A stretch of DNA of 64,000 nucleotides from Betaproteobacteria bacterium GR16-43 (lineage in GTDB: Bacteria > Pseudomonadota > Gammaproteobacteria > Burkholderiales > Usitatibacteraceae). The number at the start of each line of letters is the position of its first letter. The stretch's first letter is position 1. The notes beneath the pieces are model-generated. The model saw nothing but the letters and a program-made list of their open reading frames with translations. It was not told the DNA's origin and did no database searches. Positions 33,768 to 41,732 of this stretch are shown here, piece after piece. Location of the stretch: positions 2,480,001-2,544,000 of the forward strand of contig CP019169.1 of the NCBI GenBank assembly GCA_001953215.1. Direction: 5' to 3'. Both the position numbers and the translations under genes were made by a program.

Positions 33768-34697
33768 CTAGTACACGGGTCGGCGCCAGATTATAGCGGC
33801 GACCCCCGGGTTGTTCGCCTTGCGTTCGATCAGCGCCTCGGAGGCGACCTGCACGTCGTCCTGCGAGACCTGCACGCGCGCGAGGAAGTAGCTCGTCTTC
33901 ACGTCGAGGTCGTTGCCGACGGCGGAAAGGGGCAGGGCCTTCCAGCGCTCGCTGATCTGCTGGATCGATTTCAGCGGACTCGCGGTTCGCGTGTCCACGA
34001 AGCGGCGGATTTCCTCGGTGGGCAGGTCGGGCGCGATGGCCGCGATCACTTCGGCGCTCGCCGTGTTCACGTTCACCGCGGTACGCACGGGCAGCGCGGT
34101 CACGAAGGGCTTCAGGCGCGCGACCACCTTCGGGTCGAAGCCGCGGATGCGATGGAGTTCCTCGACCTGCACCATGGGCTGGTTGGCCGCGCGGTAGGGA
34201 CGGGAGAGGCCGAGGTAGTACGCGTCCTCGGCGCCGGCGGTGGTGTAGAGATCGGAGTCCGCGTCGATCCAGTCGACGATGGCGGGCACGAGCTCCTCGG
34301 GGACGCCGAGGGAAGCGAACAGGCGCCGCGCGATCTTCTCGTCGTTCGCGCTCACCTTCTTGTCCGCGCCCACGAGGTTATTCAAATTGAACTTGCCCTG
34401 CTCGTCGGCGAGCGAGCCGGCCACGAGCGCGCGTTCGACGGGAAGGGCCGCGATCGGCTGCGCCCACGCTTCGCCGAGGGAGTCGAATCCGCCGGAGCCC
34501 TTGCCGTCCGCGGAAACCACGCCGCGCGCCCAGTCGATGCCGGCTCGCGCGTAGAGGTCGGCCTGCGCTCGCGCGGTGACCAGTACCACCTGGCCCAGGA
34601 GCGCCGATTGCTGCGAGAGCATGTACATCGCGGCCGACGCGGCGATGGCCACGATGAGCAGCGCGGTGATGGCGGCCACGCCGCGGGATCGCCTCAC
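33768..34697 (-). CDS. gspK: Type II secretion system minor pseudopilin K
   Basis: A 309-residue minor pseudopilin that caps the pseudopilus tip. The prepilin signature is SRGVAAITALLIVAIAASA, lacking Glu at +5 as is normal for GspK. The large alpha-domain contains EQGKFNLNNLVGADKK, AIVDWIDADSD and VNVNTASAEVIAAIAP. The start GTG 34697 forms a GTGA overlap with the gspJ stop. Confidence 0.9.
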   Translation of the reverse strand: MRRSRGVAAITALLIVAIAASAAMYMLSQQSALLGQVVLVTARAQADLYARAGIDWARGVVSADGKGSGGFDSLGEAWAQPIAALPVERALVAGSLADEQGKFNLNNLVGADKKVSANDEKIARRLFASLGVPEELVPAIVDWIDADSDLYTTAGAEDAYYLGLSRPYRAANQPMVQVEELHRIRGFDPKVVARLKPFVTALPVRTAVNVNTASAEVIAAIAPDLPTEEIRRFVDTRTASPLKSIQQISERWKALPLSAVGNDLDVKTSYFLARVQVSQDDVQVASEALIERKANNPGVAAIIWRRPVY

Positions 34698-35365
34698 GAT
34701 CCGACCACCGGCAGGTCCATGAGCCGCACGATCCGTTCGCCGGTGGCCAGTTCGAGCGTCATCTCGACCGCGTTGGGCATCGCGTCCGGGCTGCCGGGCA
34801 GGCCCCAGGTCGGACGCCATTCGCCGCGGCTATCGAGGAAGCGGAAGGCGAGGACGCGCACGTTGTCCAGCACGGGGACCGTGGCGGGATCGACGCGCGG
34901 CGCGCTGTCGACCGCGGGCCACGCGAGGCGGTCGACGTGCCCGTCGGCGAAGCGATAGGCCACGCGCTGCGGCGCGGCGAGCGCGTTGTCGTAGAGCCCG
35001 CCGCCGGAACGCGTCAGCGAGAGCCCGGGCGCGGGGTTGGGCCCGAGATCGACGACCGACGTCACGGGCGCGGTGTCCGTGCCGTAGGTGTTCTTCGCGC
35101 GGCGGTTCAGCACGGCCCCAAGGTCGCGCTCCACGCGGCCCACGAAGAGCGAGACGTCACGCCACTTGCGCGATTCGTTCGCGAGCGCGGTGCGGCTTTC
35201 GAGCAGGAGGTTGAGCCCCCGATAGGCAAAGGCGGCGAGCAGCGCGAAGATCGCGAGGGCGACGAGCAGTTCGATCAGCGTGAAGCCGCGAGAATGAATA
35301 AAGGGGTCAGACTCCTTTATTCGACAAGGCAGGCACGAATAAAGGAGTCTGACCCCTTTATTCAT
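34694..35365 (-). CDS. gspJ: Type II secretion system minor pseudopilin J (leader overwritten by a repeat)
   Basis: Pseudopilin core SRGFTLIELLVALAIFALLA starts at about residue 25. The first 24 residues (MNKGVRLLYSCLPCRIKESD and PFIH) are encoded entirely by hairpin copy C, including the ATG itself at 35365. Usual GspJ leaders are 5-10 residues. No other ATG, GTG or TTG lies between the repeat and SRGFTL, so this is the only in-frame start. The body has the normal PulJ pattern. Prepilin peptidase cleavage after Gly should still remove the odd leader. Confidence 0.88.
   Translation of the reverse strand: MNKGVRLLYSCLPCRIKESDPFIHSRGFTLIELLVALAIFALLAAFAYRGLNLLLESRTALANESRKWRDVSLFVGRVERDLGAVLNRRAKNTYGTDTAPVTSVVDLGPNPAPGLSLTRSGGGLYDNALAAPQRVAYRFADGHVDRLAWPAVDSAPRVDPATVPVLDNVRVLAFRFLDSRGEWRPTWGLPGSPDAMPNAVEMTLELATGERIVRLMDLPVVGS
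35294..35365. repeat. GGGTCAG-family hairpin repeat (copy C, AATAAA variant)
   Basis: A perfect inverted repeat with 30-nt arms (35294-35323, 35336-35365) and a 12-nt loop. The arms read ATGAATAAAGGGGTCAGACT and continue CCTTTATTCG. The inner sequence differs from copies A, B and G. It sits at the gspI/gspJ junction. It includes the ATG of gspJ, and the TGA of gspI reads into it. Confidence 0.93.
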
Positions 35366-35718
35366 TGGGCCACGTATGCCGTCAACCGGGCGAGCACGCG
35401 CCCGGGATCTTTGGCATCCGACACCGCGAGGTCCACGCGACGAATCGTCGGGTTCGGCGTGTCGCTCACGGCTTCGACCACCGTGAGGGCGAGGCCGGCC
35501 TGCTCGGCGCTGTACTGCGTCGAACCGGTGTTGGGATAGATGCGGCGAGCGCGCAACTCGGCCACGCGATTCTCCGCGGCCCAGGTGGCGAGCAGGCGGT
35601 GGCGTGTTTCGAGCGTGGCGTCGGTGGCGATGCCGGCCGCGCGCGTGGTCGCTGCGAGCGCCACGGCGAGGATCGCCACGGCGACGAGGATTTCGACCAG
35701 GGTAAAGCCGCGGCTCAT
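35362..35718 (-). CDS. gspI: Type II secretion system minor pseudopilin I
   Basis: A 118-residue minor pseudopilin with N-terminus MSRGFTLVEILVAVAILAVA (cleavage after Gly, Glu at +5). The rest follows the GspI pattern (AAENRVAELRAR, YSAEQAGLALTVVEAVSDT). ATG 35718 overlaps gspH stop (ATGA). Its TGA at 35362-35364 overlaps the ATG of gspJ in the repeat. Confidence 0.92.
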   Translation of the reverse strand: MSRGFTLVEILVAVAILAVALAATTRAAGIATDATLETRHRLLATWAAENRVAELRARRIYPNTGSTQYSAEQAGLALTVVEAVSDTPNPTIRRVDLAVSDAKDPGRVLARLTAYVAQ

Positions 35719-36194
35719 TTCATCACCCGCACGGCGCCGGCCGCATCGCCTTCGACCGCGCGCCCGAGCCCGCGCACGTCGAGCGCGATGCGAAACGCCA
35801 CGCCGAAGCCATCGGGCAGGAAGACGAGGCGCGAATCGGCGGGCAGCGGGTGGCCCTCAATGAAGAGGCCGGTCACGCGCAGGTCACCGCCGATGGCCTG
35901 GTCGCGCATCGGGTCGGCTTCCCAGGTGTTGTCGTTGCGAAGCCGCCAGCGCCGCAGGCGCGATTCCTCGAGCGACACCGCGATCGGCCGGCCGCCGAAC
36001 CACGCGTCGTCGCGCGCGCCTTCGATGGCGAGTGCGAGCAATCCGCTCTCGCGTTGCGCGACTTCCTCGTTGCTGGGGAAGAGATTGACGGCCGCGAGCA
36101 CCACCATCACGCCCGCGATCGCGACGACCACGAGGACTTCGAGGAGGGTGAAGCCCCGGGCGTGCGGCTCACTCCCAGTTGCCGATATCCGCAT
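35715..36194 (-). CDS. gspH: Type II secretion system minor pseudopilin H
   Basis: About 159 residues. Prepilin motif ARGFTLLEVLVVVAIAGVMV (Gly/Phe cleavage site, Glu +5). The body has LLALAIEGARDDAWFGGRPI and a C-terminal beta-sheet. The chosen ATG 36194 lies 26 nt inside gspG; a longer frame exists from 36218 but would add a non-conserved leader. Confidence 0.9.
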   Translation of the reverse strand: MRISATGSEPHARGFTLLEVLVVVAIAGVMVVLAAVNLFPSNEEVAQRESGLLALAIEGARDDAWFGGRPIAVSLEESRLRRWRLRNDNTWEADPMRDQAIGGDLRVTGLFIEGHPLPADSRLVFLPDGFGVAFRIALDVRGLGRAVEGDAAGAVRVMK

Positions 36195-36609
36195 TGTTTC
36201 CTTCGCCGCCCCGCGCACGATCCGCGCCGAAGCTGAAGACGTCGATCTCGCCGCGCACGCCGGGGTTCAGGTACTGGTAGTCGCTCTGCCACGGATCTTT
36301 CGGCAGGCGCTCCAGGTAGCCGCCCTGCTTCCAGTTCGGAGGCACCGGGTTGGACGTGGGTTTCTGCACGAGGGCCAGCAGGCCCTGGTCCGTGGCGGGG
36401 TAGTTGCCGTTGTCGAGGCGGTAGAGCTTCAGCGCCTGCACGATCGCCGCGATGTCCGCCTTGGCCGCGACCCGGCGGGCCTCGTCGGGGCGATTCATGA
36501 TCTGCGGCACGACGATGGCCGCGAGGATGGCGAGGATCGCGACCACCACCAGCACTTCCATCAGCGTGAATCCTGGCGCGTTTGAACGGGATGTTTGCAT
36601 GGCTTTCAT
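36169..36609 (-). CDS. gspG: Type II secretion system major pseudopilin G
   Basis: A 146-residue major pseudopilin (or 143 from ATG 36600). Motif PGFTLMEVLVVVAILAILAA with Glu +5. The family's conserved LKLYRLDNGNYPATDQGLLA and GYLERLPKDPWQSDYQYLNP are clear, as is the C-terminal calcium-binding segment region (DIGNWE). The half repeat D lies immediately upstream. Confidence 0.95.
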   Translation of the reverse strand: MKAMQTSRSNAPGFTLMEVLVVVAILAILAAIVVPQIMNRPDEARRVAAKADIAAIVQALKLYRLDNGNYPATDQGLLALVQKPTSNPVPPNWKQGGYLERLPKDPWQSDYQYLNPGVRGEIDVFSFGADRARGGEGNNADIGNWE

Positions 36610-36610
36610 G

Positions 36611-36646
36611 GAATTGACTTAATGGGAGTCTGACCCCAGTTATTTT
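36611..36646. repeat. Solo half of a GGGTCAG-family element (copy D)
   Basis: Only one arm is present: TTAATGGGAGTCTGACCCCA at its core. It matches the right arm of copies A and G with a few changes (TTGACTT for TTAACTT, CAGTTAT for CAATTAT). It occupies the gspF-gspG gap. The gspF TAA stop (36640-36642) lies inside it. No opposite arm is visible nearby, so it cannot form the long hairpin. Confidence 0.85.
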
Positions 36647-37854
36647 CCGATCAGCTGGTTCAGCTGGAAGATGGGGAGGAGGATCGACATCACGATGAAC
36701 ATCACCAGCGCGCCCATGAAGAGGATCATCGCGGGCTCGAAGATGGTGGCGAACGCGGTGAGCCGCACGGCGATGTCGTTCTGCTGCGTGCGCGCGGCGC
36801 GTTCGAGGGATTCGTCGAGGCGGCCGCTGGCCTCGCCGCTCGCGATCAAATGGACCATCACCGGCGGGAAGGCCCCGGTGGCGCCGAGCGCGCGCGAAAG
36901 CGGCATGCCTTCGCGCACGCCGCGCGTGGCCACGGCGAGCGCATCGCGCATCGGCGTGAGGGTCATGACGCCCATGCCCGCGTCGAGCGCCTGGAGGATC
37001 GGCACGCGGCTGCCCACGAGGATGGAGAGCGTGGCGGCGAAGCGCGCGGCATCCAGGCGCTTCAGCAGGCGGCCGATGGCCGGCAGGCGCCACAGCACGC
37101 GATGCACGGCGGCGCGCGAAGCCGGGCGGCGCAACGCGAGGTGGAGGCCGACGCCCGCCCCCACCGCGAGCACGAGCCACAACACCCACGTGGCCTGCAG
37201 GAACGACGAGAAGGCGATCAGCACCCGCGTCAGGATCGGCAGTTGCTGGTGCGCATGCTGGAAGACCTGCACCACCTGAGGCACGACGTATACGAGCAAC
37301 GCGCCGACCACGCCGACGGCGACCAGGAAGACGATCCCCGGGTAGATCAGCGCGAGCGACAGGCGCCCGCGAAGCTGCGCGCGGTCCTCGAGGTAGTCGG
37401 CGAGGCGTGCCAGCACGCGCGGCAACTGGCCCGAGGTCTCGCCCGCGGCCACCAGCGTGCGATAGAGCTCGGAGAACACGCTCGGGAAGGCACCCAGCGC
37501 CTTGGCGATCGTGTTGCCCGCGAGGATCTCGCCGCGCAGCGCGGCCAGCACCTGGCGCGAGCGCTCCTCCTCGGCCTGCTCGATCAGCGCGTTCAACGAC
37601 TGCTCGACCGTGAGCCCGGCTTCGAGCAGCGAGGCGAGTTGGCGCGTGAGGAGCGTGATCTCGTTGTTGCTGAGGGAAACCGCGCGGAAGCGCGAGCCAC
37701 CCGCCGGATCGTTGGCGGCGATGACCTCGACGCGATACGGCGTGAGGCCCTGGTCTCGCAGGAGGGAGCGGGCTTGCCGTGCGCTGTCCGCTTCGAGGAC
37801 GCCCTTGTGGAGCTTGCCCTCGACGTTGTAGGCCTGGTAGCGGAAGCCGGGCAT
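36640..37854 (-). CDS. gspF: Type II secretion system inner-membrane protein F
   Basis: A 404-residue platform protein with duplicated helical domains and three membrane helices. Motifs: N-terminus MPGFRYQAYNVEGKLHKGVL, GQLPRVLARLADYLEDRAQL, SLALIYPGIVFLVAVGVVGA and FEPAMILFMGALVMFIVMSI. ATG 37854 gives the standard N-terminus; a TTG at 37878 would add 8 residues. The stop codon is supplied by the half repeat D. Confidence 0.95.
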   Translation of the reverse strand: MPGFRYQAYNVEGKLHKGVLEADSARQARSLLRDQGLTPYRVEVIAANDPAGGSRFRAVSLSNNEITLLTRQLASLLEAGLTVEQSLNALIEQAEEERSRQVLAALRGEILAGNTIAKALGAFPSVFSELYRTLVAAGETSGQLPRVLARLADYLEDRAQLRGRLSLALIYPGIVFLVAVGVVGALLVYVVPQVVQVFQHAHQQLPILTRVLIAFSSFLQATWVLWLVLAVGAGVGLHLALRRPASRAAVHRVLWRLPAIGRLLKRLDAARFAATLSILVGSRVPILQALDAGMGVMTLTPMRDALAVATRGVREGMPLSRALGATGAFPPVMVHLIASGEASGRLDESLERAARTQQNDIAVRLTAFATIFEPAMILFMGALVMFIVMSILLPIFQLNQLIGK

Positions 37855-37883
37855 TTCAGGCCGAGAGGGCTTGAGCAAAAAGC

Positions 37884-38017
37884 ATTGAACCGCAGAGGAC
37901 GCAGAGGAAATCCATTCGGTTGTCGAGGTGGCGTTGGTGGGTTGGGATATTCATTGCTTGACTCACCATTCCGATTTCGCTTTTCCTCTGTGTCCTCTGC
38001 GTTCTCTGCGGTTCAAT
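37884..38017. repeat. CAGAGGACG-unit inverted repeat between gspE and gspF
   Basis: The left arm ATTGAACCGCAGAGGACGCA is followed by GAGGAAA. The right arm is TTTTCCTCTGTGTCCTCTGC, then GTTCTCTGCGGTTCAAT. Each arm is a string of 9-10-nt units (two units left, three right) with the same outer end. The ~85-nt loop looks like unrelated sequence with no obvious coding. It fills most of the 185-nt gap between gspE and gspF, where related operons usually have a tight junction. Confidence 0.85.
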
Positions 38018-38039
38018 CGCTCTTGACCTTGCCTTTGAA

Positions 38040-39545
38040 CTACGTCCGCGTCACTCGCATCACTTCATCGAGCGATGTCACGCCATCCTTGACCCATCTC
38101 ATCCCGTCTTCGCGAAGGCGCGTCATGCCGTTTGCCACCGCATGCTCGCGCAGCAACCGCTCTTCGGCGCCGTCGTGGATCAGGCGGCGCAAGTCGTCGT
38201 CCACCGTGGCCAGCTCGTAGATGCCCGTGCGGCCCTTGTAGCCGGAGAAGTTGCACGCGGCGCAGCCGACGGCGGTGTATTGCCGCGCATCACCCTCTCC
38301 CCGGCCCTCTCCCAAGGGAGAGGGAGACGGCGTCTTGCACGCGATACAGAGCTTGCGCACCAGGCGCTGGGCCAGCACGCCGTTCAGCGTGGAGGCGAGG
38401 AGATACGGCTCGATGCCCATGTCGATCAGGCGCGTCACGGCGCCGGGCGCGTCGTTCGTATGCAGCGTGGCGAGGACCAGGTGGCCCGTGAGCGAAGCCT
38501 GCACCGCGATCTGCGCGGTCTCGAGGTCGCGGATCTCGCCGATCATCACCACGTCCGGGTCCTGGCGCAGGATGGCGCGCAGCGCACGGGCGAAGGTCAT
38601 CTCGATGCGCGGGTTCACCGGCGTCTGGCCGATGCCGTCCAACTCGTATTCGATCGGGTCCTCGACCGTGAGGATGTTGCGGGTCTTGCGGTCGAGGCGC
38701 GAGAGCGCGGAGTAGAGCGTGGTCGTCTTGCCGGAACCCGTGGGGCCGGTGACCAGGAAAATTCCGTGCGGCTGCTGGATCAGCGCGTCGACTTCATCGC
38801 GCGTGTTCGCCGGCATGCCCAGCGCATCGAGCGTGAGGCGGCCGGCTTGCTTGTCGAGCAGGCGCAGTACCACGCGCTCGCCCGCGGCCGTGGGGATGGT
38901 CGAGACGCGCACGTCGATCGGGCGTCCCGCGATGCGAAGGGCGATGCGCCCGTCCTGCGGCAGGCGCTTCTCCGCGATATCCAGCGAGGCCATCACCTTG
39001 ATGCGCGAGACCATCGCCGGATGCAGGCCGCGGCGGGGCTCGACGATGTCGCGCAGCGCACCGTCCACGCGGTAGCGAACCAGCGCGCGCGATTCGAAGA
39101 TCTCCAGGTGCACGTCGGAGGCGCCTTCGCGCACGGCCTGCGTGAGGAGGGCGTTGATGAGGCGAATGATCGGCGCGTCGTTCTCGGCTTCCAGCAGGTC
39201 CGTGACTTCGGGGAGCTGCTCGGTCAGCTTGGCGAGGTCGACGGATTCGCCGAGGTCCTCGACGATCGTCTCGGCCGCGGAAGGCTCGCGCGTGTACGCG
39301 AGGTTCAGGCAATGCTCGAACTCTTCGGGGGTGAGCAGCACTTCCTTCAGCGGCTTGCCCGCCATGCGCCGCACCTCGGCCAGCGTGGCGCCCGCGGGAT
39401 ACGGCCGCACCCAAACCTCGAGCGCGCCGTTGGCCACGCGCGCGGCGATCACGCCCTTCGATTTCGCGAAGGGGTAGGGCAGGAGGCGAACGGTGGCGGG
39501 ATCGAGTTCCTGGGGATTCACGGTGCGTTCGAGCGGGGCGGTCAT
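38040..39545 (-). CDS. gspE: Type II secretion system ATPase E
   Basis: A 501-residue secretion ATPase at the inner face of the membrane. Walker A GIFLVTGPTGSGKTTTLYSA, Asp box LTVEDPIEYELDGIGQ, Walker B QDPDVVMIGEIRD, His box ATLHTNDAPG. The tetracysteine zinc domain is present (CIACK...GCAACNFSGYKGRTG). However, its connecting loop contains PSPSPLGEGRGEGDAR, encoded by the 41-nt CCCTCTCCC repeat. ATG 39545 overlaps gspD stop (ATGA). Confidence 0.95.
   Translation of the reverse strand: MTAPLERTVNPQELDPATVRLLPYPFAKSKGVIAARVANGALEVWVRPYPAGATLAEVRRMAGKPLKEVLLTPEEFEHCLNLAYTREPSAAETIVEDLGESVDLAKLTEQLPEVTDLLEAENDAPIIRLINALLTQAVREGASDVHLEIFESRALVRYRVDGALRDIVEPRRGLHPAMVSRIKVMASLDIAEKRLPQDGRIALRIAGRPIDVRVSTIPTAAGERVVLRLLDKQAGRLTLDALGMPANTRDEVDALIQQPHGIFLVTGPTGSGKTTTLYSALSRLDRKTRNILTVEDPIEYELDGIGQTPVNPRIEMTFARALRAILRQDPDVVMIGEIRDLETAQIAVQASLTGHLVLATLHTNDAPGAVTRLIDMGIEPYLLASTLNGVLAQRLVRKLCIACKTPSPSPLGEGRGEGDARQYTAVGCAACNFSGYKGRTGIYELATVDDDLRRLIHDGAEERLLREHAVANGMTRLREDGMRWVKDGVTSLDEVMRVTRT
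38287..38327. repeat. CCCTCTCCC element, copy 1 (inside gspE)
   Basis: A 41-nt element (GCATCACCCTCTCCCCGGCC followed by CTCTCCCAAGGGAGAGGGAGA). It contains the inverted repeat CCCTCTCCC-AA-GGGAGAGGG. An identical 41-nt copy occurs at 59898-59938. This copy is in frame inside gspE and encodes a Pro/Gly/Glu loop of the zinc domain. Confidence 0.9.
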
Positions 39546-41638
39546 TTCCCCACCCCGAGGGGCTGGTCCTTGTTCTGGTCGATGGCCGGAAGCTTCTTGG
39601 CCTCGACCTCGGGAAGCAGGACGTTCCACGGCAGCTTCATGTCGCCCTGGAGGTTGCGGATGTACTCGTAGCGGTCGTTGGTGAGCGCGGCGGCCGCCTT
39701 GTCGTCCTTCAGCACCACGGGGCGCAGGAAGACCATCAGGTTCGTGCGCTTGCGGTTGCGCGACTCGTACTTGAAGAGCGCGCCGAGGTAGGGGATGTCG
39801 CCCAGCAGCGGGATCTTGTCGACGGTGGCCTGCTGGTCGTCCTGGATCAGGCCGCCCAGCACGACGATCTGCCCCTGGTCCACGAGCACGGTCGAATCGA
39901 GCGAGCGCTTGTTGGTGATGATGTCGGCCGACTGCACCAGCGCCTTGTCGCGCGTGACGCTGGAGACTTCCTGGAAGATCTTCAGCTTCACGGCGCCGGC
40001 TTCGGACACCTGCGGCGTCACCTTCAGCGTCAAGCCGATGTCCTTGCGCTCGATGGTCTGGAACGGGTTGGCCGCCGAGCCCTGGCTCGCGGTCTGGTAG
40101 CTGCCCGTGATGAACGGCACGTTCTGGCCGACGATCACCGTGGCCTGCTCGTTGTCGAGCGTGAGCACGTTCGGCGTCGAGAGCACGTTGGCGCCCGAAG
40201 TGCCCTCGAGCGCGCGCGCGAGCACTTGCAGGTTCAGCACCTCGATGTTGGTGCCGGGGATGCGCAGGGTGCCGTCGATGATGCCGAGGTTCAGGCCCTG
40301 GCCCAGCGAGTTCGGGAAGTTCGCCGCGGCGCCCAGGATGTTGGTGCCCAGGCCGCCGGTCACGCCGGTGTTGTAGTTGGTGCCGCCGAAGAGCGTCTGC
40401 CCGCCACCGATGTCGCGCGCGCCCTGCCACTGGATGCCGAATTCCTGCGCGAGTCCGGTGGAGACTTCGACGATGAGCGTCTCGACATAGACCTGCGCGC
40501 GGCGCTGGTCGAGGTTGTCGATCACCGCGCGAAGGCTGCGGTACACGGGTTCGGGCGCGGTGATGATGATCGAGTTGGTCGGCTGGTAGGCCTGGATGAT
40601 CGAGCTGGGCGCGGAGGGTGAAGCGAGCGGCGACGAACCCGAAGAACCCGTCGTGCCCGTGGTGCCGGTGGATTGCGCCGTGCTGGCCGACGCCGTGACG
40701 CTCGAGGCGCTGCGCGACACCTCGTTGCCCGAGAGCAGGGCGCGCAGGGTCTCGGCGATCTTCAGCGCCTCGGCATTGCGCAGGAAGACCACGTAGATGT
40801 TGCCGGTGCCCGCGCCCGGCGTGTCGAGGCCGATCGCGAGGGCCTTGAGGCGATTCATCGTGCCGGCGCTGTCGGCGCGCACGATCAGGCTGTTGGTACG
40901 CGGATCGACGGCGATCGAAACCTTGGGCGTCGCACCGGGCGCATTCGCCGGCGCCGTGGTTTCGGGAACGACGCGCTGGAGGATCTGCGCGATGTCCACG
41001 GCCGAGGCGTTCTGCAGCTTGATGATCTGCACGTCGGCGGCGGACGGCAGGTCGATCGAGCGGATGATGCGTTCGATGCGCCGGACGTTCTCGGCGTAGT
41101 CGGTAATGACGATCGCGTTGTTGTTCGGGTAGGCCGCGATGAAGTTGTTCGCGGTCACGAGCGGGCGCAGCACGGGCACGAGCTGCACGGCCGTCTCGTT
41201 CTGCAGCAGGAAGACCTGCGTGATGATGCGATCGCCCGGCACGCGCAGCGCGGCTTCGCCCGTGGGGCTGGAGCTCGTCTTGGCTTCCGACTCGGGGACG
41301 ATCTTCACGAAGCCCTCGCCCTCGACCGCGGCGTAACCCTGCACGCGCAGCGCGGAGAGCAGGATCGAGTAGAGCATGTCCTTCGACACCGGCTTGTCGG
41401 ACACGATGTTCACCGTGCCCTGCACGCGCGGATCGAGGATGAAGTTCTTGCCGGTGTGCTGCCCGACCGTCTTGATCACCGACTGGATGTCGGCGTTGAC
41501 GAAATTGAGCGTGATCTTCTCGTCGTCCGGCTTCTGCGCGAACGCGGAGCCGGCCAGCGCGAAGGCCAGGAAGAGGGTGGGGACCAACCTAAGAAACCGG
41601 CTCACGTTTTGGGGCTTCCTCTTTGATTTATCGGGCAT
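39542..41638 (-). CDS. gspD: Type II secretion system secretin D
   Basis: A secretin of about 698 residues that forms the outer-membrane channel. A signal peptide ends ALAGSAFAQKPDDE. The N0-N3 domains follow (INFVNADIQ-like ITLNFVNADIQSVIKTVGQH, ILDPRVQGTVNIVS). The secretin core shows VPFITGSYQTASQGSAANPF, IERKDIGLTLKVTPQVSE, LVDQGQIVVLGGLIQDD and LLGDIPYLGALFKYESRNRK. The N3-secretin linker is Ser/Thr-rich. ATG 41638 or the internal GTG near 41605 could start translation. Confidence 0.94.
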   Translation of the reverse strand: MPDKSKRKPQNVSRFLRLVPTLFLAFALAGSAFAQKPDDEKITLNFVNADIQSVIKTVGQHTGKNFILDPRVQGTVNIVSDKPVSKDMLYSILLSALRVQGYAAVEGEGFVKIVPESEAKTSSSPTGEAALRVPGDRIITQVFLLQNETAVQLVPVLRPLVTANNFIAAYPNNNAIVITDYAENVRRIERIIRSIDLPSAADVQIIKLQNASAVDIAQILQRVVPETTAPANAPGATPKVSIAVDPRTNSLIVRADSAGTMNRLKALAIGLDTPGAGTGNIYVVFLRNAEALKIAETLRALLSGNEVSRSASSVTASASTAQSTGTTGTTGSSGSSPLASPSAPSSIIQAYQPTNSIIITAPEPVYRSLRAVIDNLDQRRAQVYVETLIVEVSTGLAQEFGIQWQGARDIGGGQTLFGGTNYNTGVTGGLGTNILGAAANFPNSLGQGLNLGIIDGTLRIPGTNIEVLNLQVLARALEGTSGANVLSTPNVLTLDNEQATVIVGQNVPFITGSYQTASQGSAANPFQTIERKDIGLTLKVTPQVSEAGAVKLKIFQEVSSVTRDKALVQSADIITNKRSLDSTVLVDQGQIVVLGGLIQDDQQATVDKIPLLGDIPYLGALFKYESRNRKRTNLMVFLRPVVLKDDKAAAALTNDRYEYIRNLQGDMKLPWNVLLPEVEAKKLPAIDQNKDQPLGVGK

Positions 41639-41676
41639 TTTGCTCCCAAACCGGGAGTAGGACAATCAATACAAAT

Positions 41677-41726
41677 AATCGGGGTCAGGGTAGAAATATC
41701 TAGATATTTCTACCCTGACCCCGATT
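41677..41726. repeat. GGGTCAG-family palindrome (copy E) between gspC and gspD
   Basis: A perfect 50-bp palindrome with no loop: AATCGGGGTCAGGGTAGAAA then TATCT, and its complement. The outer GGGGTCAG is as in other copies but the inner sequence (GGTAGAAATATCT) is unrelated to theirs. It lies between the gspC stop and gspD start and could affect relative expression in the operon. Confidence 0.93.
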
Positions 41727-41732
41727 TTTGCC

